DNA of 64,000 nucleotides, taken from NCBI GenBank assembly GCA_025403435.1, contig CM046338.1:18885399-18949398 (forward strand), given 5' to 3'. Both the position numbers and the translations under genes were made by a program. Position 1 is the first letter of the stretch; every line of letters starts with the position of its first letter. The notes beneath the pieces are model-generated. The model searched no databases. It had not been told where the DNA came from and saw nothing but the letters and a program-made list of their open reading frames with translations. Below, one piece after another: positions 1 to 11,979 of this stretch. Source of the stretch: Artocarpus heterophyllus (Eukaryota; Streptophyta; Magnoliopsida; Rosales; Moraceae).

Positions 1-199
1 TCATCACAAATATAACTATAAATAGATATCCTTTACCTTAAAAAAATGATGAAAAATGAAATAAAGAAATATATTGAAATAAATTAACATAAATTTGTTT
101 ACAGATGCTCATTTTTTTCTTCTTTTTTTTTCATTGGTTCCTCAATATATCCATTACATATCTTCATGAAGCAAGTGTGAAACATCATCTTCAAAATCA

Positions 200-700
200 T
201 CTATCTCTTCAACCAGTGGCAATCCCTTTGTGAATGAAGGGAGGTCTGTGCAATCCTAGGCAACTTCTTCACCATCAATAACTACTTAGCTTCATCGGGA
301 CGACTAGAGACAATCCCAAATCTTGGGGATCCATTGTATAAAAAAATTGGATTGCTTGTGATACCATAATAAGTGGATCATTCTTGTATCCCAATCTTTT
401 AAAGTCAACCACCATGATGCCATCATTATCGGTCTTAACATAGTTATTATCGGCCCACTTACACTTAAAAAGTGCTATGCATAATCCCCCATAATCAAGT
501 TTTCAAATATCTTCAATGAAACCAAAGTAGTTTATGGTCCTAAATACTAAATTCTTATCCTTGGCAGAGAGAATATGCATAGCCTCGGCATGGAGAGTTA
601 CGTCGTTATTTTGGACAAGATGCTTCTCATCTCTTTTACGAGTGTAAAAAGTGTAATTATTTATAGAATATGACATATACCTTGTAACTACTGACAACGG
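200..700 (-). pseudogene. CACTA transposon ORF relic with DUF4216-like domain
   Basis: Read on the minus strand, about 697 down to 300 translates into a DUF4216-type domain, as found at the C-terminus of plant En/Spm (CACTA) transposase-associated proteins. Visible blocks are YTRKRDEKHLVQNN, LFKCKWADNNYVK, VVDFKRLGYKNDP and SQAIQFFYTMDP. A stop (TGA, probably from TGG) follows the FGFIEDI block at about 503, and another follows RPDEAK. The match with the family is from remembered motif patterns and was not searched. No complete transposase (Transposase_21) is present, so this is a broken fragment. The CACTA-like terminus at 1523-1533 lies on its 5' side, so either most of the transposase was deleted or the window cuts the element. 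Confidence 0.7.
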
Positions 701-1284
701 TCCTCTAGCTAGGTTCTTTAAGTCTTGTGACTTGCCTATACCTTGTGATGTGGAGTACTTACGATAGATGTGTGCTCTAATATACAGCCGAAAGGTACTG
801 TTGTATTCGTCTTACAGCCACTTCTCATTTCTTGCTCTTTTTGGGTTTGTCTTTTTTAATTCGTTCATGTGCACCTCAATGAAAGGCTCCACTACATTGG
901 CACGAGTTTTGGCAAAATCCCAGAACTCTTCGACACCATGCACATATGCTCTAGACAATCGAAAATACCATATCTATTTCCTATCCATTTTGCAAGTCTT
1001 CTAAATTGAAATAATCAATAGTGCAATTCAAGTAAAAAAAATTTCACAAATTACACATACCCATAATATTTTAATTATCATAAATCATATGCATAAAACA
1101 AATTAATTATATCCATCCACAATACAATAAACACGGACCAATAAATAATTAAATCAACACCAATTTATCAATTTCTAATAAAAACTTACAATTAGGAAGG
1201 AGATAAAGGTGGATGGAGGCGAAAAGGGATGACTGCAGCAGTTTTAAAAGGTTTTGGATATGTATTTGAGAGTTGGGTTTGTGA

Positions 1285-1533
1285 TTCGTGTCTGATTGTC
1301 GAGTTGGGAAAAGGGCTTTTAAGTCATCTTCTACGACAGTTTTTTCCAAAAGCCATCGTGGAAGGCCACTGTCTTTTATGACGGTTTTTAAAAAAACCAT
1401 CGTGGTAGATGGCCTCCCCTACCACAATGGTTTTCGTCTTCTCGGGCATAACCCCCTGCATTTTTTTCCTTATCACAACGATTTTTGAAAAAAAATCATT
1501 AAATAAAGGTATAATCTTAAATTTCTAGTAGTA
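1285..1533. mobile_element. CACTA-type subterminal repeats and degenerate terminus
   Basis: Short inverted copies of an ACGATGGTTTTT-like motif (forms such as ACGACAGTTTTTT, AAAAGCCATCGT, GACGGTTTTT, AAACCATCGT, CACAATGGTTTTC) crowd this stretch. It ends in TTCTAGTAGTA at 1523-1533, one base from the reverse complement of a CACTACTAGAA terminus. Dense subterminal repeats next to a CACTA end are the transposase-binding architecture of En/Spm elements, and the DUF4216 relic lies on the inner side. The partner terminus is outside the window, so the target duplication cannot be checked. Confidence 0.65.
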
Positions 1534-2528
1534 ACTAGTGTTTAGTCCACTTTGGACCTAACCCATAATTGTTATTTGGTGCTGACATGGTATCGCTTGC
1601 TTTAAACAGATGACGTTGTTTTTATTCCTTTATGTCTCTTAATGACATCATTTTCATTCAAATGATGTCGTTTCTATTTAAATATTTCTAAACTCCCAAC
1701 AGGTACCTATCCCTTTCCTTTGGAATCTAATATATTTCTTCTTCTTTTTCTTTTTTTCCTCTTCAATTTTAGTTGCTCTTTAGGGTTAGCCTTAAGGCTT
1801 TGTCCTTTCTTAACAAAAGTCTTACTGGTCAAAAATTCAAAGTAACATTACTGGAAAACAATGGACTAGGTATTGTTAAGATCTCTCAAAATAAAAATGG
1901 AATAAATCTATGAGAGGTCCTTGTATTTTTTTTCCCTCTAAAATCAGTTTACATAGTCAATGTTTTGTAATAAATAGTTTAAGAACTAAAAAATGTCTTA
2001 TAAATGATCTTTTTGTTAATTTTTTTATGAAAACTGTAAAATTTAATATTGTATTATTTTTTATTTTTTTTTTCATTCTCCAATCAATTTTTTTCTCTCT
2101 AGAATTAAGTTCTTGTTTATATTCTATATGAACAATTTTAAAACTAAGAGAATAACCCAGTTTAGTTTTTCAATTTGCCCAAAAATATTTCTCTTTAAAT
2201 GGCAGATGTTTATAGTATAGAAAAGTTGTCGTATCTATAGGGAGATGAAAATTTATACCTCGGTAAATTGATAAAAATAAATGTTCAAAAAGGCAAGCAT
2301 TTTTTCAAATCAAAGTGTAAAATGAAATAAATATTTTTGTGGTTTTTATTTTATTTAATTCAAAATTTAAAGCATAAAATTAAAACGATGAAGCTTTGAG
2401 AATCCTTTGTATGTTTTACAACTGATATGGAATTTTAACTCTAATTAATAATTATCTAAAGCATTTGATTTATTATATCTTATCTTATTAATTGCAAGCA
2501 CATTTTACTAATTATATAGGTCAACCTA

Positions 2529-2797
2529 AATCGACAATATAGCAAGCCATAATGCAGTAAGGGTCTTCCTATAAAAACTAGCAAAACAATTATTAGTGTA
2601 CTAATTATGAAAATTATAACAGTTGTCACTCAATTATAATTAACATAATTATAGGATAGAAAAGGTAATAACAAATCAAAATTAATATATTTTAGTGGAA
2701 TAAATTTTTACATTAACTCCGGTAGCACTTCGTCTTATGAAATATCTAGAATCGACAATATAACAAGTCATGCTGCAGTAAAAGACATTCTATAAAA
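2529..2797. repeat. Diverged direct duplication, two copies about 220 bp apart
   Basis: A segment of about 48 bp starting AATCGACAATATAGCAAG (2529-2577) recurs with substitutions starting at 2750. Both copies end in a CTATAAAA-like phrase. Function is unknown; it may be the remains of a tandem duplication inside an old transposon. Confidence 0.6.
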
Positions 2798-2999
2798 TTA
2801 AGCATTATTTCATTATTATTAATATTAACTATGCAACACAATTAAATTACATAAAGAAAGTATAACTGAATTTATGTAAAAATTGACAGCATAACAACAT
2901 TAACAATAATTATTGAAAACATAAAGATATAATTTATTCTACAAAAATATAAGCATTACAACACAGATATAGAGTCAAAATCCATACCAAAATACTATG

Positions 3000-3720
3000 C
3001 ATAGAAGATCATCTCTTTGCCTCACCAGACACTCTACTCTAATTTAGACATTATTTTATTTTATTTTATTTCACCTAAAAGGATTACTGCTGAGTCTAAC
3101 TCAGCAGAAAGGAAAAGAAGGAGAAAGAGGGCCAAAGGTCCGAAGGGAGTGTTGAACTAAGGCAAATGCCTCGGTATTTATAGGCCTTGAGAATTACTAT
3201 TGAGAGATTCTTTTAACTATTTACACTGTTCAAGCATTGAAAAACAGATCATAATGATCCAAATTTCCCTCTCTTTTTCTTCGCGCTGGGCGTTCATCAA
3301 TGCGTGAGAATCTCGATGAGATTCTCTGCTTCTCGGCAGCTTAGAGCACGGCAATGGGACGATCTGGGCCCTTGAAGACACGATCCGACGGTCTGGAGAC
3401 ACGCGTGAAAATGGGTCCAGGTAGGGCCGTGTGGCCGACTCAAGAGAACCCTTGGATGAGTCTAAGTATTGAAATCTAACGGCTTCGAGAAGGGTTTATG
3501 TGAGCATGGCCGCGCAAGATCTGACACGGCTCCTTATTGCGCTTGCTAGTGGGACCCACTAACATGCGTCAACGCTGATGCAGGGGCTGTGTTACGACAC
3601 TTGGACGACTTCGATTCATTTTGAGGCTCATCTGATGGCCTACATCTCGCCACACGTCTCCATTTTATTCAAATTCAAATTTTGTTTATCTCTTGACGCA
3701 TTTGATGTCCGATTTTGACC
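3000..3720 (-). promoter_or_regulatory. GC-rich island with a minus-strand TATA box (LTR-like)
   Basis: The minus strand has CCTATAAATACC (TATA box over 3175-3182), followed in its reading direction by a pyrimidine-rich leader of about 100 bp. Behind it lies a GC-richer block (3240-3700) that contrasts with the AT-rich surroundings. This is the pattern of a U3/R boundary in a plant LTR retrotransposon read leftwards. I could not define TG...CA ends, a primer-binding site or coding sequence, so the LTR reading is an inference. Confidence 0.3.
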
Positions 3721-5570
3721 GGTTTGATATCGTTTTGTTTCGTTTTTCCTCTAGATTTTAAATCTAAAATTCACAAACATATTAAAATTAATTATCTTAC
3801 AAACATAATACTTACAAAAACATTAAAAATGTTTATTTAACAATAAAACACACAAAAATTACTAAAAATAGATAAAAATTTCTAAAATTAACAAACCTTA
3901 ATAGATATGCTATTTAAGACTCAATATTATTTTTAGAAATGACTAGGAACATAATAGAACATATTTACAGACTCAAAACTTATTTATAAATATTTTAAGA
4001 CTCAAAATAAAATCATACAATATTATTTTTACGGTTTTAATTATTTACAAACTAGGCACTTATTTAACACACCAAAAAGACTCTAAAAATTACGAAAAAT
4101 ATTATTAAATATAAAACACACTAAAAATACATTTTTAAACACATTTTCACACTAAGACACAAAAATACTTATTAACACAAAAATGTTATTAATTAGAGGA
4201 TTTAATGAGAAGTAAAAGCATAAATAAATGATTTTATCCTTGAAAAATGTACACTTTTACAGTTTCATCATTAGTCTTCATCCAAAACTATATAATATCC
4301 ATCAACTTTCTTTTGAGTAAAATAAAATTCATTCTACTAAAAAGAGTACACATAAAGTCGCAGACCATCCGCTATAGGCACAAATGATCCTAGACAAACA
4401 ACTAGATCCACCAGTAAATCAAATGAAACACAAAGACAAAAAATAGTATCTAGACCCACAGAGGAAAAACTCACTTGATACTAAACATAGAGCTCATCAA
4501 CGGCTCATTAGAAAAAACCACAACAGTCGATGTACTATACCGATCAACCAAAATTAAATCTATCCAAGTGAGGACGTATACAATTTGGCCTAGGTTATAT
4601 TTGGCAACCAATCGCCACACACAGCACTACACATTAGCAGGTGTGAAGTACAAACTAACAGCGGAGGTGGGGAAACCACCTCTTTTATTGTAACTTTAAC
4701 AAAAAGGAGAGTAGGGAAACTACCCTCTTTATTCCAAATAGGCTAGACAAACATCAAATAAACCTAGAAGAAGAAAAATAACATCTAGACACAAGCGAGA
4801 ACGTCGCTTCCACCATCTATGCAGATTCTGGTCATCCGCGGTTCGGCTAACACTCTAACGAGCTCCACCTCCTGTAGCCGATCTAGGGAGTACCGATCTC
4901 AAGTACAATTTCGATCCGGTGAACAAAGGAAAACTAGCAGGCAAGACCTCTGCCCCTTCTCCCTCTGCTGTTGCCCTATCCGGCCCTAGTAGAATCTTTC
5001 CTCTTTTTCCCCACCATCCCTGCCGCCCACCCTCTACCCCAACCTTCTTTATTCCATCTTGGAATGTTCAACCTTTAGCCTCCCTGGAGTGAAAGAGTTG
5101 TAGCTTCACCATAACTGCCAAAGGCGGCACCACCCCACCCCCCCTCTTTTCCAAGACCTATCCATTTTGTCTGCCCTTTCATAGACTAGAGATTTCCACA
5201 GCCAACCCGAAGTCGGTCCTCACGTCTGGTCCAAGAATGAGGGCACAAAACACTCCCACAAACTCTAGCACAACCCTTTATTTTAGAGAGAAAGAAAAAA
5301 CGATTTTGAAGTACTATCTTGGTGTGCCCCCAATATCCATTAACTTTTATTCATGTCTTCCATTTTAGTTTTTTTCTTGATTAGAAAATACAATTATGTC
5401 CCACCTAAAAAAGATTATATAATAAGTTTTTTTTTGGGCAAAAGACTAAGGTTCTATACCTATAAAAAAAAACTGAATGGCATCGTTAACCCAATTAACC
5501 CATGCAATTCTTTTCAGCTGATCACGAATGGTTCTGCCTAAGTCTATGACAAATTGACAATACTTTGAAA

Positions 5571-6036
5571 TGTTGGATCAAAATCCAATATATGGGCTAA
5601 TGTATTAAATAAATGTGAATTAAAGACTATTAATAAGGTTGCCCAATTAAAAGTGATCAATTGGGGTTTTGGGCTTTTAATGCATCGTTAAGTATGGGCC
5701 TCCTATGTGTAGAGACCAAAATTATAATTACTAATTTTATGATGGGCTAAATTGGTAATTAAGGATAATTGCTAGGGTTTAGCAATTATATAAAGGGGTT
5801 GTGGTCCCCAAGTCAGTACGTACATTATTTTTCTGTTACCCATCTACAGAGAGATTACAGAGCATTCTGAGAAGGAGGATTTACGTACCAGACTTGGAAG
5901 ATCCTCAACCAAAAGACTCAAGAATCACATTCAATCCATGGATTCAGGTTAGCTTCCGCATCTTATTAATATTCTTGATGATTTAACATGAACGATCCTA
6001 GGTGATGATGGTTTTCATCACAATTTTATTCTAACA
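5571..6036 (+). repeat. 5' LTR of the copia element
   Basis: This is the left 466-bp direct repeat, with ends TGTTGG...CTAACA. A TATATAAAG phrase near 5789-5797 is a plausible TATA box, which would put the U3/R border near 5820. A TGATGATGG..CATCA segment lies close to the 3' end. Confidence 0.95.
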
Positions 6037-6038
6037 AG

Positions 6039-6052
6039 TGGTATCTAGAGCC
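6039..6052 (+). promoter_or_regulatory. Primer-binding site, initiator-Met tRNA type
   Basis: TGGTATCTAGAGCC starts two bases after the 5' LTR. It matches the usual plant iMet-tRNA complement TGGTATCAGAGCC apart from one inserted base, which may weaken priming in this copy. Confidence 0.85.
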
Positions 6053-6285
6053 TCTTCATGTTAAATCACTGAGAATCAATAATTTTTATAAATGTGATTC
6101 TCATAACAATTCTCAAATCTAACAATCTATAGTTTCTTTAAAATTGTTGAATTTGAGAACAATTGTTTGAATTTTTGGTTGTATTATTCATTGAATACAA
6201 TTCAGTTTCAAAAAAAAAAAAAACTCTCTTAAAAGCTTTACACGGCACGCTTGCCGAATTGGGTTATAATAGATTAAACGTTTTT

Positions 6286-6288
<3 letters not shown>

Positions 6289-6337
<49 letters not shown>
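6289..6337. repeat. (AT)n microsatellite
   Basis: An uninterrupted AT dinucleotide run of about 49 bp inside the copia leader. Confidence 0.95.
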
Positions 6338-6340
<3 letters not shown>

Positions 6341-6702
6341 CTAGGTTTTATGGTTCGTTTATGTGGATTCAGACAAGCGGCATCCTTGCCGCCGCCAACG
6401 AAGCACTCCGTACGCGGCTGTGAGGCTGCGCCGAAAAGACAGCTGGCCGCGGCAAAGCAAGAAAGCGGTGGCCACAGAGGCCGCCGCATGAAAAAAAAAA
6501 GGTGGTTATTTTCACCAATGGTAGGACCTACGACAGCCGGCATCGGTCGTGTCTAGGCGCGACCATCAGGTCACGCCGGAGAAAAGCAGTCGGCCGCAGC
6601 ACAGGGGCGGCGGCCGTTAGGCTGCCTGTTTATCTCCCCTAAGGTCGAAAGACCCCTAGGGCTTCTTGGGGGTCGAAGCCCACACCCAAATTTGTTTCTT
6701 TA

Positions 6703-6912
6703 CACGGGCCCAGTTGGGCCCGTGACCGGTTATGACCCAAGGGTTAAACCCTTGGGTTACTAAAAAAAAAAAAAGAGGGGGCAAGCATACATGGGCCCAA
6801 CTGGGCCCATGACTGGACAAAAGGCAATCATACACGGGCTGGGCCCGTGACCGGTCAGTCCCCAGGGGTTCAACCCCTGGATGACCAAAAAAAAAAAAGG
6901 AAATAAAGGGGG
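6703..6912. repeat. Imperfect tandem pair with nested perfect hairpins
   Basis: Two related units begin at 6703 and 6833; each has a CACGGG...GGGCCCGTGACCGGT core, then a palindrome, then an A-tract. Perfect hairpins are: 6703-6724 (10-bp arms CACGGGCCCA, 2-nt loop), 6735-6757 (11-bp arms ACCCAAGGGTT, 1-nt loop), 6790-6811 (10-bp arms CATGGGCCCA, 2-nt loop), 6833-6849 (7-bp arms), and 6862-6880 (9-bp arms CCAGGGGTT, 1-nt loop). Confidence 0.9.
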
Positions 6913-7489
6913 GCTGGGTTAGGACCCGGGTAGGGTTCTCCCAACTCGGTCCAGTCCCGACCCTGTCAATGTTGACCTTGACCAAAATTTTTTTTATTTT
7001 TATTTTTTAATTTTGGTCATTTTTTGGTGCAATTTTAAATTCAAATATTGGTATTTTATATATATTTTGAGATGAATTAATTGAAGCAACATGTCACCAA
7101 AATGGCCTCTCTTGTGGAAATTAATTTGTTTTGAAATATAAAATGTTGTGTTTATGTAACTTATGTGAATATTGACCAGCCCAAAGGAAGGCAATATTTG
7201 ACAGAATTGCATGTACACCTGTGGTGATAAACACGTGATGATTATTCGGTTTTACATGTAAGCAATAAATCAGCCCAAAGGAAGATTTATTGTTTGACAT
7301 GTTCTTATTGTCAGTGTTTGATTACTACACCAAGATATCACTTACAAGTTAATATTTCTGTCCAAAGACTAAATATTAATGGAGTGCCCGATATCTTGAG
7401 ATGGGTTTACCTTTATTTGGATTTATTATTGTTATTATGGATTCTTATGTGAGCTTGTTTTGGTTTTGTTTATTTTGTTCTCTGTTTAA

Positions 7490-10400
7490 GCTACTAGTTC
7501 TGCCTCTAATATTACTGCCAACATCAATTCAATTCCTATGCTGAATGGTAGCAACTTCAAATCATGGCAAGAGAACCTCCTAATAGTTCTTAGAGTCATG
7601 GATCTCGGCCTTGCGTTAAAGGTTTCTTCTGCCGCACCTCTTACAGATAAAAGTTCCTCTGATCAAAAGAAGGACATGGAAAGGTAGGAGAAGTCAAATC
7701 ACATGTGTATAATGATCATGAAGAAGGCCATTCCAAAAGCATTCAGGCGCACTATATCGTAAACGATAAAGACAGCCAAAGACTTCCTTGAGGACATTGA
7801 GAAGAGATATGCCAAAAATGAAAAGGCTGAAACAAGTACACTTTTGGCAAACCTCATCTAAATGAGATAGAAAGGTAAGGGGAATATTAGGGAGTACATC
7901 ATGGAGATGTCTCATCTTGCTTCAAAATTAAGAGCACTTAAGCTTGACCTTTCTGAGGACTTGCTGGTGCATTTAGTTCTTATATCTCTTCCTGCACATT
8001 TCAGTTAGTTTAAGGTGAGCTACAACTGCCAAAAGGAGACTTGGTCTCTTAATGAGCTCATCTCACATTGTGTGCAAGAAGAGGAAAGGTTGAAGCAAGA
8101 AAAGACAGAAAATGCTCACTTGGTTAATACTTCCAACGACAAAGGGAAGAAAAGGAAAAAGGATAAGGAAACTGCAGTTACGGCACCTCAAAAGAAGCAA
8201 CAAAAGAGACCGGTTGATCTGGAAGGTACGAGTTGTTTCTTCTGTGGAGCTGCAGGACATAAGAAGAAGCATTGCACCAATTATCACGCTTGGCATGCTA
8301 GAAAAGGTATGCTTCTTGATTTAGTTTGTTCTGAGGTTAATTTAACTTCGGTACCTAAACACACTTGGAGGATGGATTCTGGTGCAACCACTCACATCAG
8401 TGTGTCTTTGCAGGGATACCTGAGATGCCGAAAGCTAACTGATGGTGAAAGATACATCTATGTGGGCGATGGCAAGAAAGTTGAAGTTGAAGCAATAGGA
8501 AAATTTAGATTATTATTAAAGACTGGATTTTATTTGGATCTTGATGAAACATTTAGTGTACCGTCTTTTAGACGAAATTTGATTTCTATTTCAGCTTTGG
8601 ACAAATCTGGTTATTCTTGTTCATTTGGAAATGAAAAATTTAGTTTGTTTTATGATTCAAAATTAGTTGGTTTCGGTTCTTTATCAGGTTACGATAATCT
8701 TTATTTACTTGATACAATTGCTTCATTTAATGAATCCTTGCAATTAAGTACACGAGGTATAAAGAGAAAATTAACCAATGAGAATTCAGCTGCGTTATGA
8801 CACAAGAGATTGAGTCATATCTCCAGAAGGAGAATAGAGAGACTTGTGTCAGACGAAATTTTCAACCCCTTAGACTTTACAGATTTTGATATTTGTGTTA
8901 ACTGTATTAAGGGGAAACAAACCAATAAAAGGAGATTTGAGGCCAACAGGACTTTGGACGTCTTAGAACTTATACATACAGACATTTGTGGACCATTCCC
9001 TACGGCTTCTTGGAATGGTCAACAATATTTTATAACGTTCATAGATGATTTTTTCAGATATGGCTACATATATCTCATTCATGAAAAGTCACAGTCGCTG
9101 GATGTGTTCAAAAATTATAAGGTTGAAGTTGAAAATCAACTCAGCAAAAGGATTAAAAACGTCAAATCTGACCGTGGTGGTGAATACTATGGTAGATATG
9201 ACGGTTCAGGTGAACAACGTCTAGGACCGTTTGCTAAGTTCTTAGAGGAAAGCAGTATCGTCCCACAGTACACTATGCCAGGTTCGCCCACTATGAATGG
9301 TGTTACTGAAAGATGAAACAGAACGCTTAAGTACATGGTGAGGAGTATGATTTCTCATTCTGCCTTACCAGAATCACTCTGGGGAGAAGCACTTAAGACT
9401 GCAGCGTATATCCTTAACAGGGTTCCAACTAAAGCAACTGCCAAAACCCTTTACGAACTTTGGACAAGCAAGAAGCCTAGTATAAAGCATTTGTATGTTT
9501 GGGGATGTTCAGCTGAGGCAAGGCCTTATAGGCCTAATGAAAAGAAACTGGACTCAAGGACGGTTAGTTGTTATTTTATTGGATACTCTGAAAGATCCAG
9601 GGGGTACAAGTTTTATGATCCCACGACCAAATCAATATTTGAGATGGAAAATGCCAGGTTCTTTGAGGATGTCGAGTTTACGGGGGGAGATATGGTTAAG
9701 GACTTTGTCTTTGAAGAGGAATATGTTGATATTTCCACAGCTGTTATTGACATTGATCAGGTTCCTACTCCTGACATCGTTCAAGAAGCAGACCCAAATC
9801 AAGACAATGTCGGAGAACCTCTTATTCTAGAAATTGTTCCAGAAGAACAAACTCAACCACCTCAAGAACCTATGCCATTAAGAAGATCCACTAGAGAAAG
9901 GAGAAGTGCGGTGCCAGATGATTACATTGTATTTCTCCAAGAACATGAGTATGACATTGGTATGGTGGAAGATGATCCAATCAACTTCTGTCAAGCCATA
10001 GAAAGTTCTAGATCTCAAGAGTGAATTGATGCCATGAATGAAGAGATAAAGTCTATGAAAGACAATGACGTTTGGGATCTTGTCCCATTGCCTGAAGGTG
10101 CAAAACCCATTGGTTGCAAATGGATATTTAAGACCAAGAGGGATTCGAAAGGTAATGTGGAGAGGTATAAGGCTCGTCTTGTCGCTAAAGACTTTACACA
10201 GAAAGAAGGCATTGATTATAAAGAGACTTTCTCTCCGGTTTCTTCGAAAGACTCTTTTAGGATTATAATGGCATTAGTGGCATATTTTGATCTTGAGCTT
10301 TATTAGATGGATGTTAGGACTGCGTTCCTCAATGGTAACATTGATGAAACAATCTATATGGTGCAACCAGAAAACTTTGTGTCGGGAGATGCAAAGAAGA

Positions 10401-11551
10401 TGGTTTGCAAATTAAAGAAATCTATCTATGGGCTTAAGCAAGCTTCTCGTCAATGGTATTACAAATTTCATCAGGTTATCATCTCGTTCGGTTTTGAGAT
10501 GAATTTGGTCGATGATTGTATATACCACAAGTTTAGTGGGAATAAGTATATTTTCTTGGTTTTATATGTCGATGACATTTTGCCTGCCAGCAACGATATA
10601 GGCTTGTTGCACGAAACCAAGAGATTTCTAGCAAAGAAATTTGAGATGAAGGATCTTGGTGACGCCTCTTTTGTGTTGGGTATACAGATACACCGGGATC
10701 GCTCTCGGGGTATTATAGGATTATCACAAAAGGGCTATATCGAAAAGATTCTTAAGAGATATGGCATGCAAGATTGTAAACCAGGTGATACCCCTGTGGC
10801 TAAGGGAGACAAGTTTAGTCTCAATCAGTGCCCTAAGAATGATTTTGAGGTTAAGGAAATGCAGAAGATTCCTTATGCGTCAGTAGTAGGGAGTCTAATG
10901 TATGCTCAGGTTTGTACGCGTCTGGATATTGCGTACGTTATAGGGATATTGGGCAGGTACTTAAGCAATCCTAGAAAGGATCACTGGGTAGCAGCCAAAC
11001 GAGTCTTGAGGTATTTTCAGAGAACAAAGGATTACATGCTCACGTATCAGAGGTCAGAACAGCTTGAAATCATTGGGTATACTGACTCCGATTTTGCTGG
11101 ATGCCAAGATAGTATGAAATCTACATTGGGCTATGTCTACCTTATGGCTGGAGGTGTTGTCTCTTGGAAGAGTGCTAAACAGTCTCTTATAGCATCTTCT
11201 ACAATGGCGGCAAAGTTCATAGCGTGTTATGAGGCGTCCAATCATGGAATATGGCTGCAAAATTTTGTCACGGGGCTGCGTATAGTGGACAGTATTCAAA
11301 GACCACTCAATATATTTTGTGACAATAAGTCAGCAGTTTTGTATTCCAACAACAACAGGAGCTCGACGAAGTCAAAGCATATAGAGATCAAGTTCCTAGT
11401 TGTGAAAGAAAGAGTTCAGAGTAGACAGTTGTCTATAGAGCACATCGGCACAAACTCCATAATTGCGGATCCGCTTACTAAAGGATTACCACCCAAAATA
11501 TTTCATGAGCACACTGCTCGTATGGGTGTCATATCATTTCAGGATATTTAG
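7490..11551 (+). pseudogene. Copia gag-pol polyprotein, nine in-frame stops
   Basis: One reading frame runs through the whole polyprotein without a frameshift. Domains in order are: gag (LNGSNFKSW near 7540, then FLEDIEKRYAKNEKAETSTL), a CCHC zinc knuckle (CFFCGAAGHKKKHC, about 8234-8275), aspartic protease (MDSGATTHIS, about 8372), and GAG-pre-integrase/integrase (HTDICGPF, TFIDDF, GVTER with the Asp-Asp-Glu residues). Next are reverse transcriptase (CKWIFKTKRD, DVRTAFLNG, LYVDDIL) and RNase H (YTDSDFAG, ADPLTKGLP). Stops are at 7685, 7760, 7859, 7868, 8006, 8798, 9314, 10022 and 10304; most look like CAG/CAA, CGA or TGG codons changed by one transition. The usual Glu residues of the RNase H S-T-x-E-A-E motif are Ala and Lys here (near 11201). 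No in-frame upstream ATG is obvious; the first in-frame ATG is at 7538. Confidence 0.93.
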
Positions 11552-11967
11552 TTGTAGTGGGAGTTTGTAATTTTAAATGCTCTTATGATATAGACATTTT
11601 CAGTTATTTCAGTTTATGGATATTTTAAGGTTATTTTCTGCAGAAATAAAGTTTTCAGTTTATTCACACTCTGATTTTGGTATGGTTTGATCTCACTAAG
11701 GTTTTCAGGTGGACCAGTTGGAAATAGGCATGTTAAGATCACATTGCATGAAATTTCCATGCTACACATCCATGCTTGATCTTGTCATTAGTTGTATTGG
11801 TATATGTGATCATTGATGGGTCTAGTTACGATATATGTAACGAAGGTCGCTTTGGTCCTATATTGATATGGTTAATGGACAAGATTGATAAGGTGCATAA
11901 GGTTTTGATAGCAAAATTCATGAGCTCATAAGGTATAATACACATTTATAAAGTTTCATATATAGCC

Positions 11968-11979
11968 CAAGTGGGAGAT
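11968..11979 (+). promoter_or_regulatory. Polypurine tract of the copia element
   Basis: AAGTGGGAGAT sits immediately before the 3' LTR. This purine run is the expected plus-strand primer for reverse transcription. Confidence 0.85.

Larger units (their letters stand above)
1534..5565. other. Gene-free AT-rich intergenic DNA
   Basis: I see no host gene here. The stretch holds old repeat debris: a diverged direct duplication at 2529-2797, a GC-richer island at about 3060-3720, and an AT-rich tail at 3760-4300 with many ACTAAAAAT-like phrases. A moderately GC-rich block at 4450-5300 has no convincing reading frame. The small ORFs in it show no recognisable domains. Confidence 0.6.
6053..7489 (+). 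other. Long untranslated leader of the copia element
   Basis: This stretch of about 1.4 kb between the PBS and gag has no supported coding sequence. It contains an (AT)n run at about 6289-6337, a GC-rich block at 6350-6980, and a cluster of perfect inverted repeats with A-tracts (6703-6912). The GC-rich block is compositionally unlike the rest of the element and could be captured host sequence or a structured RNA leader. Confidence 0.6.
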
